From Aquibacillus sediminis (GTDB taxonomy: Bacteria > Bacillota > Bacilli > Bacillales > Amphibacillaceae), in assembly GCF_005870085.1 (NCBI RefSeq), contig NZ_SZNM01000004.1, positions 270,362-334,361 of the forward strand: a stretch of DNA of 64,000 bases, read 5' to 3'. The translations under genes were made by a program, and so were the position numbers. Under the pieces are notes generated by a model, which ran no database searches, was not told where the DNA came from, and was given only the letters and a program-made list of their open reading frames with translations. This document shows positions 17,534 to 26,814 of the stretch, piece by piece (within the stretch, counting starts at the first letter, position 1; each line of letters starts with the position of its first letter).

Positions 17534-17731
17534 ATGTTTTTATTATTAGCATCTGTAGGCGGTATAAACACTGGGGATATGATTATTCAATTCGTATCCT
17601 TTTTCATGTTAGTAGCTATTCCTGTGGCAATGATCATTTTCTTTATTGTTTTGCGAAAAAGTAGTGAAAGATTAAAGCGGGTTGAAGAGAAGCTTGATCA
17701 ACTGATATCGGAAACAGAAAATAATAACTGA
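17534..17731 (+). CDS. DUF4083-like small membrane protein
   Basis: A 65-aa protein. One membrane helix (about 15-40, FVSFFMLVAIPVAMIIFFIV) is followed by a basic RKSSERLKRVEEKLDQLISE coiled helix. This is the form of DUF4083 proteins common in Bacillaceae, of unknown function. The ATG at 17534 fits AAGGGAG upstream better than the in-frame GTG at 17525. Confidence 0.6.
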   Translation: MFLLLASVGGINTGDMIIQFVSFFMLVAIPVAMIIFFIVLRKSSERLKRVEEKLDQLISETENNN

Positions 17732-17829
17732 CAGAGAGTTACTAGAGTAAATCCTGTATTGTCAAAAAAGCAGTATAGTGCAAGAAGAAGTTACGTTAAA
17801 TTAGCAGAAATTTGAAAAGGGGAATAATT

Positions 17830-18246
17830 ATGACAGATACTTTAACAATGAAAGAACTACAATCACAAAATGAAATTTTAGAAGCATTTCCAGTCATGAA
17901 ACAACTACGAAAACATTTAGATGAGGAAACATATCTTGATTTAGTTTTAGATGCAAAAGTTAAAGATAGATATAAAATGGTTGCCTTAATGGATGGAGGA
18001 GAAATAGTTGCAGTAACTGGCTTTAAACCAATGATAACACTATACTACGGTCGATTTGTTTGGGTTTGTGATTTAGTGACTGACACAAATAAGCGTTCAA
18101 AAGGGTATGGTGAAAAACTACTCAAATATGTTCACGAGTGGGCAAAAGAAAACAATTATGAAAGTGTTGCTTTGTCTTCAGGGCTACAGCGAACGGACGC
18201 ACACCGTTTCTATGAGGATAAAATGGACTATGACAAAGTAAGCTAA
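17830..18246 (+). CDS. GNAT family N-acetyltransferase
   Basis: A 138-aa protein. The acetyl-CoA loop is [11 protein letters not shown], after the strand [34 protein letters not shown] is the typical C-terminal alpha4-beta7 segment, close to phosphinothricin or aminoglycoside-type small GNATs of Bacillus. The substrate is unknown. It ends at DKVS, a few residues shorter than relatives with a YVF-type end. The start at 17830 (MTDTLT) follows AAAAGGGGAATAATT. Confidence 0.85.
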   Translation: MTDTLTMKELQSQNEILEAFPVMKQLRKHLDEETYLDLVLDAKVKDRYKMVALMDGGEIVAVTGFKPMITLYYGRFVWVCDLVTDTNKRSKGYGEKLLKYVHEWAKENNYESVALSSGLQRTDAHRFYEDKMDYDKVS

Positions 18247-18420
18247 AGCGGCTTTAACATAACTAGGGAGCTAGAATTAATCTATTTTTTAAAGGTATGT
18301 CCAAAAGGTGCGAATGCGGAATAAATGTATCTCAATAGTAATGATATAAAAGGTATTAATATGGAATGGAATTTGAACTAAGCCTAAAAAGGAAACGAAT
18401 TAGAATGTGGTTATATTTTG

Positions 18421-18567
18421 ATGGTTCCCGCTTTTATCTTAGCAATCGCACTGTTCATTTTTCTGCCAAATGAATTTAGTATAGCGGGTACAGTGCCACT
18501 TGTAATTGCTTATTTTATTTACTTAGGTTGGGTTATTATGGTCAAAAGGAAACAAAAACAAATATAG
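18421..18567 (+). CDS. Possible 48-residue membrane protein
   Basis: The frame MVPAFILAIALFIFLPNEFS then AGTVPLVIAYFIYLGWVI ends in a basic KRKQKQI. Two hydrophobic segments fit a small membrane protein. A good ribosome binding site is not seen, so it may be the tail of a decayed gene. Confidence 0.3.
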   Translation: MVPAFILAIALFIFLPNEFSIAGTVPLVIAYFIYLGWVIMVKRKQKQI

Positions 18568-18746
18568 CACGTTAACGAGTGGCACGTGTCGGGCAGGGAG
18601 TCTGATTTCTTTAGAAAACAGAGGAAACTTGTGTAAGTACAAAGTTATTGAAACTATTTTTAGTTTTATTTCGTAAATAATGATTAGATAACAATGCGGT
18701 TAAACTGGGTATAAGAACTTAGTTTCTACTTAAAGGAGAGCTTTCG

Positions 18747-18929
18747 ATGTCACAAAAACTAACAAAATCATCGACGGACAAAGCGTTATTTGGTGTGTGT
18801 GGTGGGATAGCAGAATTTTTTGGTATATCTTCTTTCGTCGTAAGGTTAATATTTTTCTTCACTGCATCCGTTTCTGTTATTGTCTATGCACTTCTTGTTT
18901 GGGCATTATATGATAAACCATCACTGTAA
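18747..18929 (+). CDS. PspC-domain membrane protein
   Basis: A 60-aa protein, SQKLTKSSTDKALFGVCGGI then AEFFGISSFVVRLIFFFTAS, which is the complete PspC domain (phage-shock-type membrane stress protein). It has one long hydrophobic segment near 30-54. In Bacillus these small PspC proteins act at the membrane, sometimes with PspA/Lia-type systems; no such partner lies nearby. The ribosome binding site is AAAGGAGAGCTTTCG. Confidence 0.88.
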   Translation: MSQKLTKSSTDKALFGVCGGIAEFFGISSFVVRLIFFFTASVSVIVYALLVWALYDKPSL

Positions 18930-19000
18930 TAAACGTGGTAGTTTCGGTCACTGGCATTACCACTGCAAAAGAAAAGTACGCACTTAAGGAGGTGGCTTAG

Positions 19001-19498
19001 ATGAGACTTACTATCGGTGTAATTATAATATTCTTTTTAAGCTTTCTTATCCCAACATCAGCAGCATCACCAGAAGAGATTGAATTATCGAATGGAGAAG
19101 TTGTGAAGGTATTTTTTGAAGAAAGCTCTGACGGTTACAGATATGAAGTTAAATTTGATAACGGTCATCATTACTATTATGAGAAATCTGGAAATATGGG
19201 ACGTGGTGGCGGCTCATTGGAATTAACAGATGAAGAAAGGAATTTGGCAGAAGAAGCAATTAATACATATGAACAAATGAATGGAGAAGCAACTACATCT
19301 ACTAATCCATCATCTGGGAATCCAGTTGGTATCTTATTCATATTATTCGGCTTATTGGGGGCGTTATCCCCACGTACAGCATGGTATCTAGAAATTGGTT
19401 GGAAACTGCGTGATGCTGAACCTAGTGAACTTGCATTGATTGCCAATCGTGTAGGAGGGATCATCGCTTCGATAGTTGGATTATCTATCTTAATATAA
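19001..19498 (+). CDS. Exported protein with C-terminal DUF6199-like membrane domain
   Basis: A 165-aa protein. A signal peptide (1-21, ending TSAAS) is followed by a small beta-rich domain (EIELSNGEVVKVFFEE, YEVKFDNGHHYYYEKSG). After a Ser/Thr linker (about 95-106) comes a membrane part with GLLGALSPRTAWYLEIGWKL, EPSELALIANRVGGIIASIV. The last block matches what I recall of DUF6199, a membrane domain of unknown function. The ribosome binding site is AAGGAGGTGGCTTAG. Confidence 0.65.
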   Translation: MRLTIGVIIIFFLSFLIPTSAASPEEIELSNGEVVKVFFEESSDGYRYEVKFDNGHHYYYEKSGNMGRGGGSLELTDEERNLAEEAINTYEQMNGEATTSTNPSSGNPVGILFILFGLLGALSPRTAWYLEIGWKLRDAEPSELALIANRVGGIIASIVGLSILI

Positions 19499-19647
19499 TT
19501 AATAATAAAACGATAAGTTATGTAGTAGCTACAAGATTGAGAAGAATTATTGTACGAAAGAGGTATTAATACGGAATTGTGAGTTTAATAGATTATAATA
19601 TTACCTCTTCCTTAACCATATAAAGGAAAACAAGCGGAGTGATTTTA

Positions 19648-19895
19648 ATGGAAGAAACGTTGCAGCAAATACTCAGCGAACTTCAAAATGTTAATCAACG
19701 AATGGATGGTTTTGATAAACATTTTGATCATATAAACAATGATATGAAAGAACTAAAAGATGGCAAGAACAACTGAAAGATGGCACAATTAATGGATTTG
19801 AAGACCAACAAATGGTGATTGATACTTAAGCGGTTCATTCTGTCAAACAAGAAAGTGAAATAAAGGCTTTTAAACGGATACTGAAAAAACAATAA
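19648..19895 (+). pseudogene. Degraded small coiled-coil protein gene
   Basis: MEETLQQILSELQNVNQRMD followed by DKHFDHINNDMKELKDG is a typical N-terminus of short Bacillus coiled-coil proteins (usually about 90-100 residues). It stops at codon 42. The following sequence, in shifted frames, still reads VKQESEIKAFKRILKKQ and ends at 19895. Frameshifts and stops make it a pseudogene. Confidence 0.5.
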
Positions 19896-20209
19896 GGAGC
19901 GATTAGTCCCCTATTTTTTTGTCTTTAATTAGTAATCGTAATCTGTATGGTTTTATGATGATTGGTAACCGTGTTGGCATTGTGTGGTAAATTAAGTAGT
20001 GAATACGGGAAAAACATGGCAAGGGTGGTAAAATCATGTGGCCGTGCTCAGTAAGTGATTTTTATTGGAGGATCTAAATATAAGGGAGCACTTAGTATAA
20101 GATATGGTATAATCCTTGAAGCAATTTAAGCTCCTGCAGATAAATAACTGATGATAATTGGAATTATTAAAATATTGTTGTTTTCTCTAATATCAAGGGG
20201 GCACAATTT

Positions 20210-20740
20210 ATGTCGAAAAGCCTATTGAAAATGACTGTGATCATTTCACTTATTTTTAATGTCCTATTTGGTTGGTTTTGGTATGCAAATCATCAAGAAA
20301 ACAATGACATCAAAAAAGGATTAATTATTCAGTACGTGTCCCATCAAGAAAGAGTATTGTTACTGTTAGAAGAAGCAATAGATCAGACGAATGACAGGGA
20401 AAAATTTATTGATTCGCTCCAAGAAGTTATCACAATTTTGTACCATAATAAGCAAATCACTGGTAATGGAACCCCGATTGGACAGTATGGCGATATGCCT
20501 TTCAATTTATTTGACCTTAATGGAGAATATGCAGAAGTCGTATACAAGGCGTTAACACAAGCAAAAAATGATCAATTAACAAATCAGACCATTAAGCAAT
20601 TAGAAGATTATACAGCTAATTTATCAGAGGTAGTAAAAGAGCTTGATTATCGTAATAAACTATGGAATGAAAATTTAACAGAGAACAAACAAGTTTTAAA
20701 AGAAGTGAGTGATGTAATAGATCAGTTGTTTAAAAATTAG
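20210..20740 (+). CDS. Membrane-anchored helical protein, unknown
   Basis: A 176-aa protein. A basic start and one N-terminal membrane helix (about 7-25, TVIISLIFNVLFGWFWYA) are followed by about 150 helical residues with heptad-like Leu/Ile spacing (VVKELDYRNKLWNENLTENK). It is likely an extracytoplasmic coiled-coil protein. No domain is recognised. AAGGGGGCACAATTT precedes the ATG. It shares a bidirectional terminator with brnQ. Confidence 0.6.
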   Translation: MSKSLLKMTVIISLIFNVLFGWFWYANHQENNDIKKGLIIQYVSHQERVLLLLEEAIDQTNDREKFIDSLQEVITILYHNKQITGNGTPIGQYGDMPFNLFDLNGEYAEVVYKALTQAKNDQLTNQTIKQLEDYTANLSEVVKELDYRNKLWNENLTENKQVLKEVSDVIDQLFKN

Positions 20741-20770
20741 CATAGCACTTATTTATATTAAAAACAAAGT

Positions 20771-20820
20771 GTAAAAAAGGCCAGGCACACAATAAAGTTT
20801 TGTGCAACTGGCCTTTTTAC
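20771..20820. terminator. Bidirectional terminator, 20210 gene / brnQ
   Basis: The arms AAAAAGGCCAG and CTGGCCTTTTT (20774-20784 with 20808-20818) enclose a weaker inner hairpin, GCACACAA / TTTTGTGC. A and T runs on the two sides suit both directions. Confidence 0.8.
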
Positions 20821-20825
20821 TTTTA

Positions 20826-22178
20826 TTAACTGATTTCTGTTTGATGTTTATTTGTTGGCCATAGATAACCGATAATTGCTCCAATTAAGGCTGGAACAAT
20901 CCAACCAAGTCCAATGCCGTAAAGTGGTAAATAGTCTAAGTAGACATTTGTAATTGCTTCCAGGATGGAAAATGTTAGACTAGGTAAGCTCTCGACTAAA
21001 GCGCTATAGCCATCAATAATGCTAACGAAGAAGGTTAAAATCATCGATACGACATAAACCCCTTTTTTATGGTCAAAAACAGAGGAGCTTAGACCTAAGA
21101 CAATAAGTACAATTGCTAACGGATAGAGGAACATTAGAACAGGTATTGCAAATTGTATAATATTGTTTAAGCCAAAGTTGGCAATCGTAAACGATACAAG
21201 ACATAAAATAAGGACGAACATTTTATAACTCACTTTTGGAAATACTTCATGAAAAAATTCACTACATGCCGTGATCAGTCCGATACTCGTCTTTAAACAA
21301 GCAAGTACAATAATAATGGCAAGTAAAATAGCTCCAAATGAACCGAAATAATGTTGGGCTACAGCAGCAAAGATGAGTCCACCATTTTCATATGTTCCAA
21401 TCGCAGCCACACTGGAAGCTCCCATATACGTGATCAATCCATAAATAATTGTCATTAGTCCCATTGCAAAAATTCCTGATTTCCATGTAGCACTTGCAAT
21501 TCCCTTCACATCAGTAATTCCTCGCCCCTTAATGGCGTTTATTACGACAATACCAAATGCAAGCGAGGCAAGTGCATCCATTGTGTTATATCCCTCTTGA
21601 AATCCAGTCATAAATGCCATGTTTGTATAATCCCCAATTGGCTCATTGAATTGCCCCATCGGCTTCACTAACGCAACAATAATTAATAGGAATAAAAACA
21701 CTAAAAATGCAGGTGTTAAATACTTACCGATGTAGTCAATAATTTTAGCTGGATTTAGCGAAAAAACATAAACAATCGCAAAAAATAAAAAACTAAATAT
21801 CCCTAGCCACAAACTGATGTGTTCGGGTTGTATAAAAGGTTCAAAACCAACAACGAATGGTACGGTTGCTGTACGAGGGATCGCGAAAAATGGACCAATC
21901 GTTAGATATAGGGCCATACTAAAAACTAAACCAAACAGCGGGTGTACCCTTCCTGCTAGGTCACGTACCCCATTACTCCCAGATAAGCCAATCGCTAAAA
22001 TACCGAGTAACGGCAGTCCGATCGTTGTTAATAAAAAACCAATGATTGCTGGCCAAAAGTTCGTTCCAGCTAGCTGTCCTAGTTGGATTGGGAAAATGAG
22101 GTTCCCAGCTCCAAAATACATACCGAATAACATCGTACCTACGACAGCATAGGTTGATAAAGGTACCTTTTGTTGCAT
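20826..22178 (-). CDS. brnQ: Branched-chain amino acid transport protein BrnQ
   Basis: A 450-aa, 12-helix secondary transporter of the LIVCS family that imports isoleucine, leucine and valine with cations. The N-terminus VGTMLFGMYFGAGNLIFPIQ is diagnostic. The start at 22178 (MQQKVPLS) is preferred because AAGGAG is eight bases upstream; the ATG at 22184 is only two bases from it. The gap to the divergent yhfW gene holds a near-consensus CodY box, consistent with branched-chain amino acid control of brnQ in B. subtilis. Confidence 0.95.
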   Translation of the reverse strand: MQQKVPLSTYAVVGTMLFGMYFGAGNLIFPIQLGQLAGTNFWPAIIGFLLTTIGLPLLGILAIGLSGSNGVRDLAGRVHPLFGLVFSMALYLTIGPFFAIPRTATVPFVVGFEPFIQPEHISLWLGIFSFLFFAIVYVFSLNPAKIIDYIGKYLTPAFLVFLFLLIIVALVKPMGQFNEPIGDYTNMAFMTGFQEGYNTMDALASLAFGIVVINAIKGRGITDVKGIASATWKSGIFAMGLMTIIYGLITYMGASSVAAIGTYENGGLIFAAVAQHYFGSFGAILLAIIIVLACLKTSIGLITACSEFFHEVFPKVSYKMFVLILCLVSFTIANFGLNNIIQFAIPVLMFLYPLAIVLIVLGLSSSVFDHKKGVYVVSMILTFFVSIIDGYSALVESLPSLTFSILEAITNVYLDYLPLYGIGLGWIVPALIGAIIGYLWPTNKHQTEIS

Positions 22179-22265
22179 ATGCATTGCTCCTTCTTGTTGT
22201 TTGTTGCTTTCTTAGTTATGTCGAGTAAAGATTAATAGTAACAAGGATAAGCAAAAGGCACAATA

Positions 22266-22280
22266 CATTTTTTGAAAATT
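22266..22280. promoter_or_regulatory. CodY-box-like operator
   Basis: Matches the CodY consensus AATTTTCWGAAAATT at 13 of 15 positions. It lies about 88 bp upstream of the brnQ start, between brnQ and yhfW. CodY with Ile/Val/Leu and GTP would repress here. The match is seen; binding is inferred. Confidence 0.65.
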
Positions 22281-22291
22281 TTTATTAAACA

Positions 22292-22307
22292 GTAAACAAA
22301 CGTTTAC
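22292..22307. promoter_or_regulatory. Inverted-repeat operator candidate upstream of yhfW
   Basis: AGTAAAC and GTTTACT arms (7 bp with the flanking bases) around AAAC, a perfect dyad typical of TetR-family operators. It is 104 bp before the yhfW start. No regulator gene is adjacent. Confidence 0.4.
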
Positions 22308-22410
22308 TAATAATTTAAAAAAGGTGATACAACTCATCAGATTAAACACATAGAAAGCCCATGTTTGCAGAAACTAACGGAAAACATTTTCAATGATGGA
22401 GGACATATAA

Positions 22411-23970
22411 ATGGATAATCATTTAAACAATTATCACTTACCACAGTTCCCTGAACCGTATTGGAGAGAATCAACTTCTATTCCTGAGTTTCCGAAATTA
22501 GATAAGAGTATCCATGCTGATATTGGTATTGTTGGAGGTGGAATCACCGGAATTACCACTGCTTATTTATTGACGAAAAAAGGATACAAGGTTGCACTTT
22601 TGGAAGCAGATAAGCTACTAAACGGTACGACAGGTCATACGACTGCCAAAATTACCGCACAGCATGGTTTGATTTACGATGAACTGATCCAGCATGTGGG
22701 GGAAAACAAAGCACAAAAGTATTATCATGCCTGCATGGATGCAAAACAATTTATAAAAGATACGATCACCGAATTTAATATTTCTTGTGATTACAGCAAA
22801 CAAGACGCCTATATTTACACGAATTCTGATAATTACATTTCCAAAATCGACAAAGAAATGACTGCTTATCAAATGTTAGGTATTGATGGAGAATTAACAA
22901 ATGAAATTCCGTTAGATTTACCAATCAAAAAAGCGATTGTCATGAAAAATCAAGCACAATTTCATCCTTTAAAATATTTAAAAGCATTGGTCGAATATAT
23001 AGCGAAAAACGGGGGGCTTATATTTGAAAATTCGACCGCCATTGACGTGGAAAATGGAGATCATCCTAATATCATAACGAGAGACGGTCATCGTGTAACA
23101 TGTAACCATGTTGTCGCAGCGTCTCACTTTCCATTTTATGGTGGGCAAGGTTATTATTTCGCAAGAATGTATCCAGAACGCTCATACATTGTAGCAGCAA
23201 AATCAACGAAGAACTATCCAGGTGGTATGTACATCAATGCGGAACAACCAACAAGGTCGATTCGTTCAACAACAATCGATGATCAAGAATTATGGCTTAT
23301 TGGTGGGGAAAACCATAAAACAGGCCAAGGGGAGTCGACAATCAAACATTATGAGAAATTAGCACAATTTGCATGGGAAACGTTTGGATTGGAAACATTC
23401 CCATATCGCTGGTCTGCTCAGGATTTAACAACATTAGATAAGATTCCATTCATTGGTCGCGTTACAGACGACCAACCAGAAGTTTTAATTGCGACAGGCT
23501 TTCGGAAATGGGGCATGACAAGCGGCACCATTGCAGCCCACGTTTTAACTGATTTAATAACGGATCAAGATAATGACTATGTCGATTTGTATGCGCCATC
23601 ACGTTTTCATGCCGATCCAGATGTAAAAAAATTCTTAAGCATTAATACCGATGTCGCCAAACATTTTATCCATCACAAATTAGAATTCCCAAGTACAAAG
23701 ATAGAAGAAATAGAAAAGGACCAAGCCAAAATTGTGCGTATTAATGGGAACAGAGCGGGTGTATATCGAGATCAGGATGGGGAAGTACATGCTGTTGATA
23801 CAACGTGCACCCACATGGGATGTGAAGTGAATTGGAATGAAGGAGATCGCACCTGGGATTGTCCTTGTCATGGTTCGCGTTTTTCCATTGATGGTCAGGT
23901 GATGGAGGGACCAGCTCAACAACCATTACAAATGTATCATGTTCAACAGCAGGAGGACACAAATGATTAA
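22411..23970 (+). CDS. yhfW: FAD-dependent oxidoreductase with C-terminal Rieske domain (YhfW-like)
   Basis: A 519-aa protein. A DAO-type FAD domain begins with the dinucleotide-binding GIVGGGITGITTAYLL (about 39-54), and a TGHTTAKITAQHG motif follows. The C-terminal Rieske [2Fe-2S] domain has ligands C466/H468 and C484/H487 (CTHMGC and CPCHGSRF). The pairing of amino-acid-oxidase-like and Rieske domains is that of B. subtilis YhfW, whose substrate is unknown. The stop overlaps the start of the next gene by 8 bp, so the two are translationally coupled. The ribosome binding site is GGAGGACATATAA. Confidence 0.92.
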   Translation: MDNHLNNYHLPQFPEPYWRESTSIPEFPKLDKSIHADIGIVGGGITGITTAYLLTKKGYKVALLEADKLLNGTTGHTTAKITAQHGLIYDELIQHVGENKAQKYYHACMDAKQFIKDTITEFNISCDYSKQDAYIYTNSDNYISKIDKEMTAYQMLGIDGELTNEIPLDLPIKKAIVMKNQAQFHPLKYLKALVEYIAKNGGLIFENSTAIDVENGDHPNIITRDGHRVTCNHVVAASHFPFYGGQGYYFARMYPERSYIVAAKSTKNYPGGMYINAEQPTRSIRSTTIDDQELWLIGGENHKTGQGESTIKHYEKLAQFAWETFGLETFPYRWSAQDLTTLDKIPFIGRVTDDQPEVLIATGFRKWGMTSGTIAAHVLTDLITDQDNDYVDLYAPSRFHADPDVKKFLSINTDVAKHFIHHKLEFPSTKIEEIEKDQAKIVRINGNRAGVYRDQDGEVHAVDTTCTHMGCEVNWNEGDRTWDCPCHGSRFSIDGQVMEGPAQQPLQMYHVQQQEDTND

Positions 23971-24733
23971 AGTTGAAGAACTAGGGACATCTGTGTTTTA
24001 TGAAAAACTCGGACAAGGGATTCCTATTATATTTATTCACCCACCTGGAATGGGAAGGAGAGTATTTGATTACCAAAAACATCTGTCCGATCAATTTCAA
24101 CTTCTGTTACCAGATTTAAGTGGTCACGGAGATTCCACATCACCAGAGACGGATGACCTAATTTCTCAATATGTCAAGGAAATTCGGATGATATTAGACC
24201 ATGAAAACCTAGATAAAGCGATTATTTGCGGTTATTCTGCAGGGGGGATGATCGCTCAGCAGGTTGCATTTTCACATCCTGAACGTTTAAAGGCGTTAAT
24301 CTTATCTGGCGGCTATCCAAAGGTCAATAGTATTATATTGGCCTCACAATATCACATAGGGATGCGTTTATTCCAAATGTCACCTGACACCCTTGCGAAA
24401 ATTCTTGCATTCAGTCATACGAATAACCGTAGTTATCAACATATTTTATATCACCATATGAAAAAAAGTAATGTACAAAAATGGTATCAGTTTTATGATG
24501 AAACACTTCATTACAACTGCACAACCGAATTGGGCAGTATTCATGTACCGTCTTTAATCATATATGGAAACAATGCGTTTTGGATGAAAAAGCATAGAGG
24601 TTATTATCAACATTTACCCTATGCGAAGATTGCGTATATAAAGGAAACATTTCATCAGGTTCCAACTAAACAATGGCAGGCATTCAATCATGTCATAAGG
24701 CACTTTTGTAAGATGAACGTAGATTCCAATTAA
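23963..24733 (+). CDS. Alpha/beta hydrolase
   Basis: A 256-aa serine hydrolase. The nucleophile elbow is GYSAGG (about 91-96), the oxyanion region HPPGMGRR follows strand 3, and LPDLSGHGDS is the usual motif after strand 4. The likely acid is near IIYGNN and the catalytic His lies in ETFHQVP near the C-terminus. It starts at 23963 behind AGGAGGACACAA, overlapping yhfW by 8 bp. The substrate is unknown; small esterase or lipase-like. Confidence 0.88.
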   Translation: MIKVEELGTSVFYEKLGQGIPIIFIHPPGMGRRVFDYQKHLSDQFQLLLPDLSGHGDSTSPETDDLISQYVKEIRMILDHENLDKAIICGYSAGGMIAQQVAFSHPERLKALILSGGYPKVNSIILASQYHIGMRLFQMSPDTLAKILAFSHTNNRSYQHILYHHMKKSNVQKWYQFYDETLHYNCTTELGSIHVPSLIIYGNNAFWMKKHRGYYQHLPYAKIAYIKETFHQVPTKQWQAFNHVIRHFCKMNVDSN

Positions 24734-24827
24734 AATTGTTGTCCATCACACATAATTCGATTATAATAGACATTGGATTTTTCTGCACTGATATAATGAG
24801 GAGTAGGGAGGAGTCTCCATTCCCATT

Positions 24828-24985
24828 TATCCCGCATGTAACTGGCCGTAAGACTCCCACTTCAATCTAACGAGGTAAAAACCAAAGAAGTGGGGAGGGC
24901 TGGCTGCTAGTAAATGTCCGATTCTGTTTAACTAACAACCAATGGGGGATGAAAGAACCCCCACTGATTGAAGTTTCACTTTATC
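24828..24985 (+). ncRNA. Structured repeat RNA, copy A (orphan omegaRNA-like IS605/TnpB end)
   Basis: It shares blocks with 57435-57588 (minus strand): CCCGCATGTAACTGG, GGTAAAA..CCAAAGAAG, GATGAAAGAA, CCCCACTGATT and ACTTTA. The first stem pairs ACTCCCACTTC with GAAGTGGGGAGG. The last hairpin pairs GGGGG with CCCCC around the invariant loop GATGAAAGAA. The stems differ between copies yet still pair. The form recalls the 3' structured end of IS200/IS605 elements that serves as TnpB omegaRNA; no TnpB gene is next to it. It ends about 60 bp before the glycosyltransferase gene. Repeat and structure are seen; the omegaRNA identity is inferred. Confidence 0.6.
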
Positions 24986-25043
24986 CTACTTAGTAATTGT
25001 TTTACCATCTATTTCATGGAGATAGAAAAAGGGGTCTTTCGTT

Positions 25044-26183
25044 TTGAAAATAGTTATAATTACAGAAACATTTATACCATCAACAGACGGAGTTGTGACA
25101 CGACTTACACATGCTATTAAATATATGAAAAAACAAGGACATGAGGTAGTGGTGATTGCACCAGATTTGGGTGTCTATGAATATGAAGGAGCACAAATCG
25201 AAGGGGTAAAAGCAACAACATTACCATTTTATCGTTACAGACCGTTTGCCTTACCACAGAAAAAGGTGAAACGTCTCTTACAAAAACATAACCCTGACCT
25301 TGTGCATGTGGTAAATCCTGCTTTGATTGGTGCTACAGGTGTCCATTATGCAGAGAAATTAGGATATCCTTTAATCGCTTCTTATCATACTCATGTACCA
25401 AAGTATTTTGATTATTATAATTTCGGACTTTTAAAACCTGTTTGTTGGAGTTACTTTAGAATGTTACATAATAAAGCTGATATCAATTTGTGTACGTCAG
25501 GAACCGTACGTAAAGAATTAATAGAAAAAGATTTCTTTAATGTACATCTTTGGGAACGTGGTGTTGACATTGATCGTTATCATCCAATTCATAAGAATGA
25601 ATCGATGAGAGAGCGTCTTACAAATGGGAGCAAAGATAAAAAGTTACTTTTATTTGTAGGACGCTTAGCAAGCGAAAAAGAAATTCACAAATTGAAGCCA
25701 TTAGTAAAACAAAGGGATGACGTGTGTTTAGCAATTGTTGGTGACGGACCAGCAAGAGAGGATTTAGAACAAACATTCTCTGGAACAGATACCGTTTTTA
25801 CTGGCTTTATGCATGGGGAACAATTAGCGCAAGCATTCGCTTCAGCGGATGCATTTATGTTTCCATCTGTCACCGAGACACTAGGGTTAGTTATTTTAGA
25901 AGCGATGGCTTCGGGGTTGCCTGTCATAGCAGCTAAAAGTGGACCAACGATGGAGCAAATCACTGATGGTAAGACAGGAATCCTATTCGAAAATGAAAAT
26001 ACAGCAAGTTTAATTGAGGCAGTTAATCAATTAGATAATGAAGTTTTGTATAAAGAGTTGCGAAAATGCGCCCGAGCAGAAGCAGAAAAATTCAGTTGGT
26101 CACGGCCATCCGCGCAGTTACTTAAGTTTTACGAAAAAACATTACAATTAAATGATGTAGAAATTGTTGCAACACAAACATAA
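25044..26183 (+). CDS. GT4 family glycosyltransferase
   Basis: A 379-aa GT-B enzyme. The N-terminal half starts KIVIITETFIPSTDGVVTRL (acceptor side, with the G-V/N-G loop). The C-terminal half has LLFVGRLASEKEI, FTGFMHGEQLAQAFASADAF and PSVTETLGLVILEAMASGLP, including the E-x7-E nucleotide-sugar motif. It is related to the glycolipid mannosyl/glucosyl transferases of Firmicutes (SqdX/MgtA-like). Substrate and acceptor are unknown. The start is TTG (25044), and the only nearby ribosome binding site is AAAAAGGGG. It may be peripheral to the membrane. Confidence 0.85.
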   Translation: MKIVIITETFIPSTDGVVTRLTHAIKYMKKQGHEVVVIAPDLGVYEYEGAQIEGVKATTLPFYRYRPFALPQKKVKRLLQKHNPDLVHVVNPALIGATGVHYAEKLGYPLIASYHTHVPKYFDYYNFGLLKPVCWSYFRMLHNKADINLCTSGTVRKELIEKDFFNVHLWERGVDIDRYHPIHKNESMRERLTNGSKDKKLLLFVGRLASEKEIHKLKPLVKQRDDVCLAIVGDGPAREDLEQTFSGTDTVFTGFMHGEQLAQAFASADAFMFPSVTETLGLVILEAMASGLPVIAAKSGPTMEQITDGKTGILFENENTASLIEAVNQLDNEVLYKELRKCARAEAEKFSWSRPSAQLLKFYEKTLQLNDVEIVATQT

Positions 26184-26210
26184 AAATCATTTTATAATTT
26201 TTTGATATCT

Positions 26211-26256
26211 CAATATCTCAAGGTTACTTAACCTTTGAGACTTGAGATATTGTTTT
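26211..26256 (+). terminator. Terminator after the glycosyltransferase
   Basis: An 11-bp perfect outer stem (26211-26221 with 26242-26252) plus an inner AGGTT / AACCT pair, then TTTT. Confidence 0.8.
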
Positions 26257-26327
26257 ACCATTAACTTCCGATAATATATATTATGACCGGGGCGTTATTA
26301 GAAACTTACAAAAACCCCCCTTTCTAT

Positions 26328-26699
26328 TTATTCAACCCTATATCGATAACTATGATCTTTACTGTTTTCAATATCAATAAATTTCGCGCTATACTCAATA
26401 ACATCATTCACATTATACTGATGTTTTTTTGCAAACTCTTTAACATTCTCTATTAATTCCTTATCATAAGTCGTTTTATATTGAACCCGGTCTTTAGGTC
26501 GTGTTTGCTTGTCAAAATCAATCGAATCTTGCTTTAAAACTTTTGTTAGACCTGTTTCTAATAAATAATTGGTGTGTGTACCATTTTCTTCTGCAATTTG
26601 ATTTAGTTCTTCTATAAGCGACTTACTAATGTTTGTTCGAAATTTAACTCTACTAGTATCCGTTGTTTGAACTAATTTGCCTTTAACAACTTTCCACAT
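26328..26699 (-). CDS. Tandem ribbon-helix-helix-like protein, unknown
   Basis: A 123-aa basic protein. Two internally similar units are visible. The first is RVKFRTNISKSLIEELNQIA (about 17-36) with NYLLETGLTKVL. The second is RVQYKTTYDKELIENVKEFA (about 72-91) with VNDVIEYSAKFI. Each has the beta strand and two helices of a ribbon-helix-helix motif, so one chain could form a pseudo-dimer. Relatives are often annotated as rRNA methyltransferase, which the sequence does not support. AAAGGAGTGTAAAACTA precedes the ATG at 26699. A LexA-box-like site lies about 115 bp upstream. Confidence 0.6.
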   Translation of the reverse strand: MWKVVKGKLVQTTDTSRVKFRTNISKSLIEELNQIAEENGTHTNYLLETGLTKVLKQDSIDFDKQTRPKDRVQYKTTYDKELIENVKEFAKKHQYNVNDVIEYSAKFIDIENSKDHSYRYRVE

Positions 26700-26814
26700 T
26701 AGTTTTACACTCCTTTGATTGCTAGATGTCATCATTCTTTTTTTACAACAACATGATTCATGTCATTCATTTGAACTGTTTTCGGGCACTCCAAGCTTAT
26801 AAAGCGAACAAACG

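Noticed and set aside
23680..23962. Minus-strand frames inside yhfW
   Set aside because: They mirror the coding strand of a clear FAD/Rieske gene, have no ribosome binding site and no recognisable domain.
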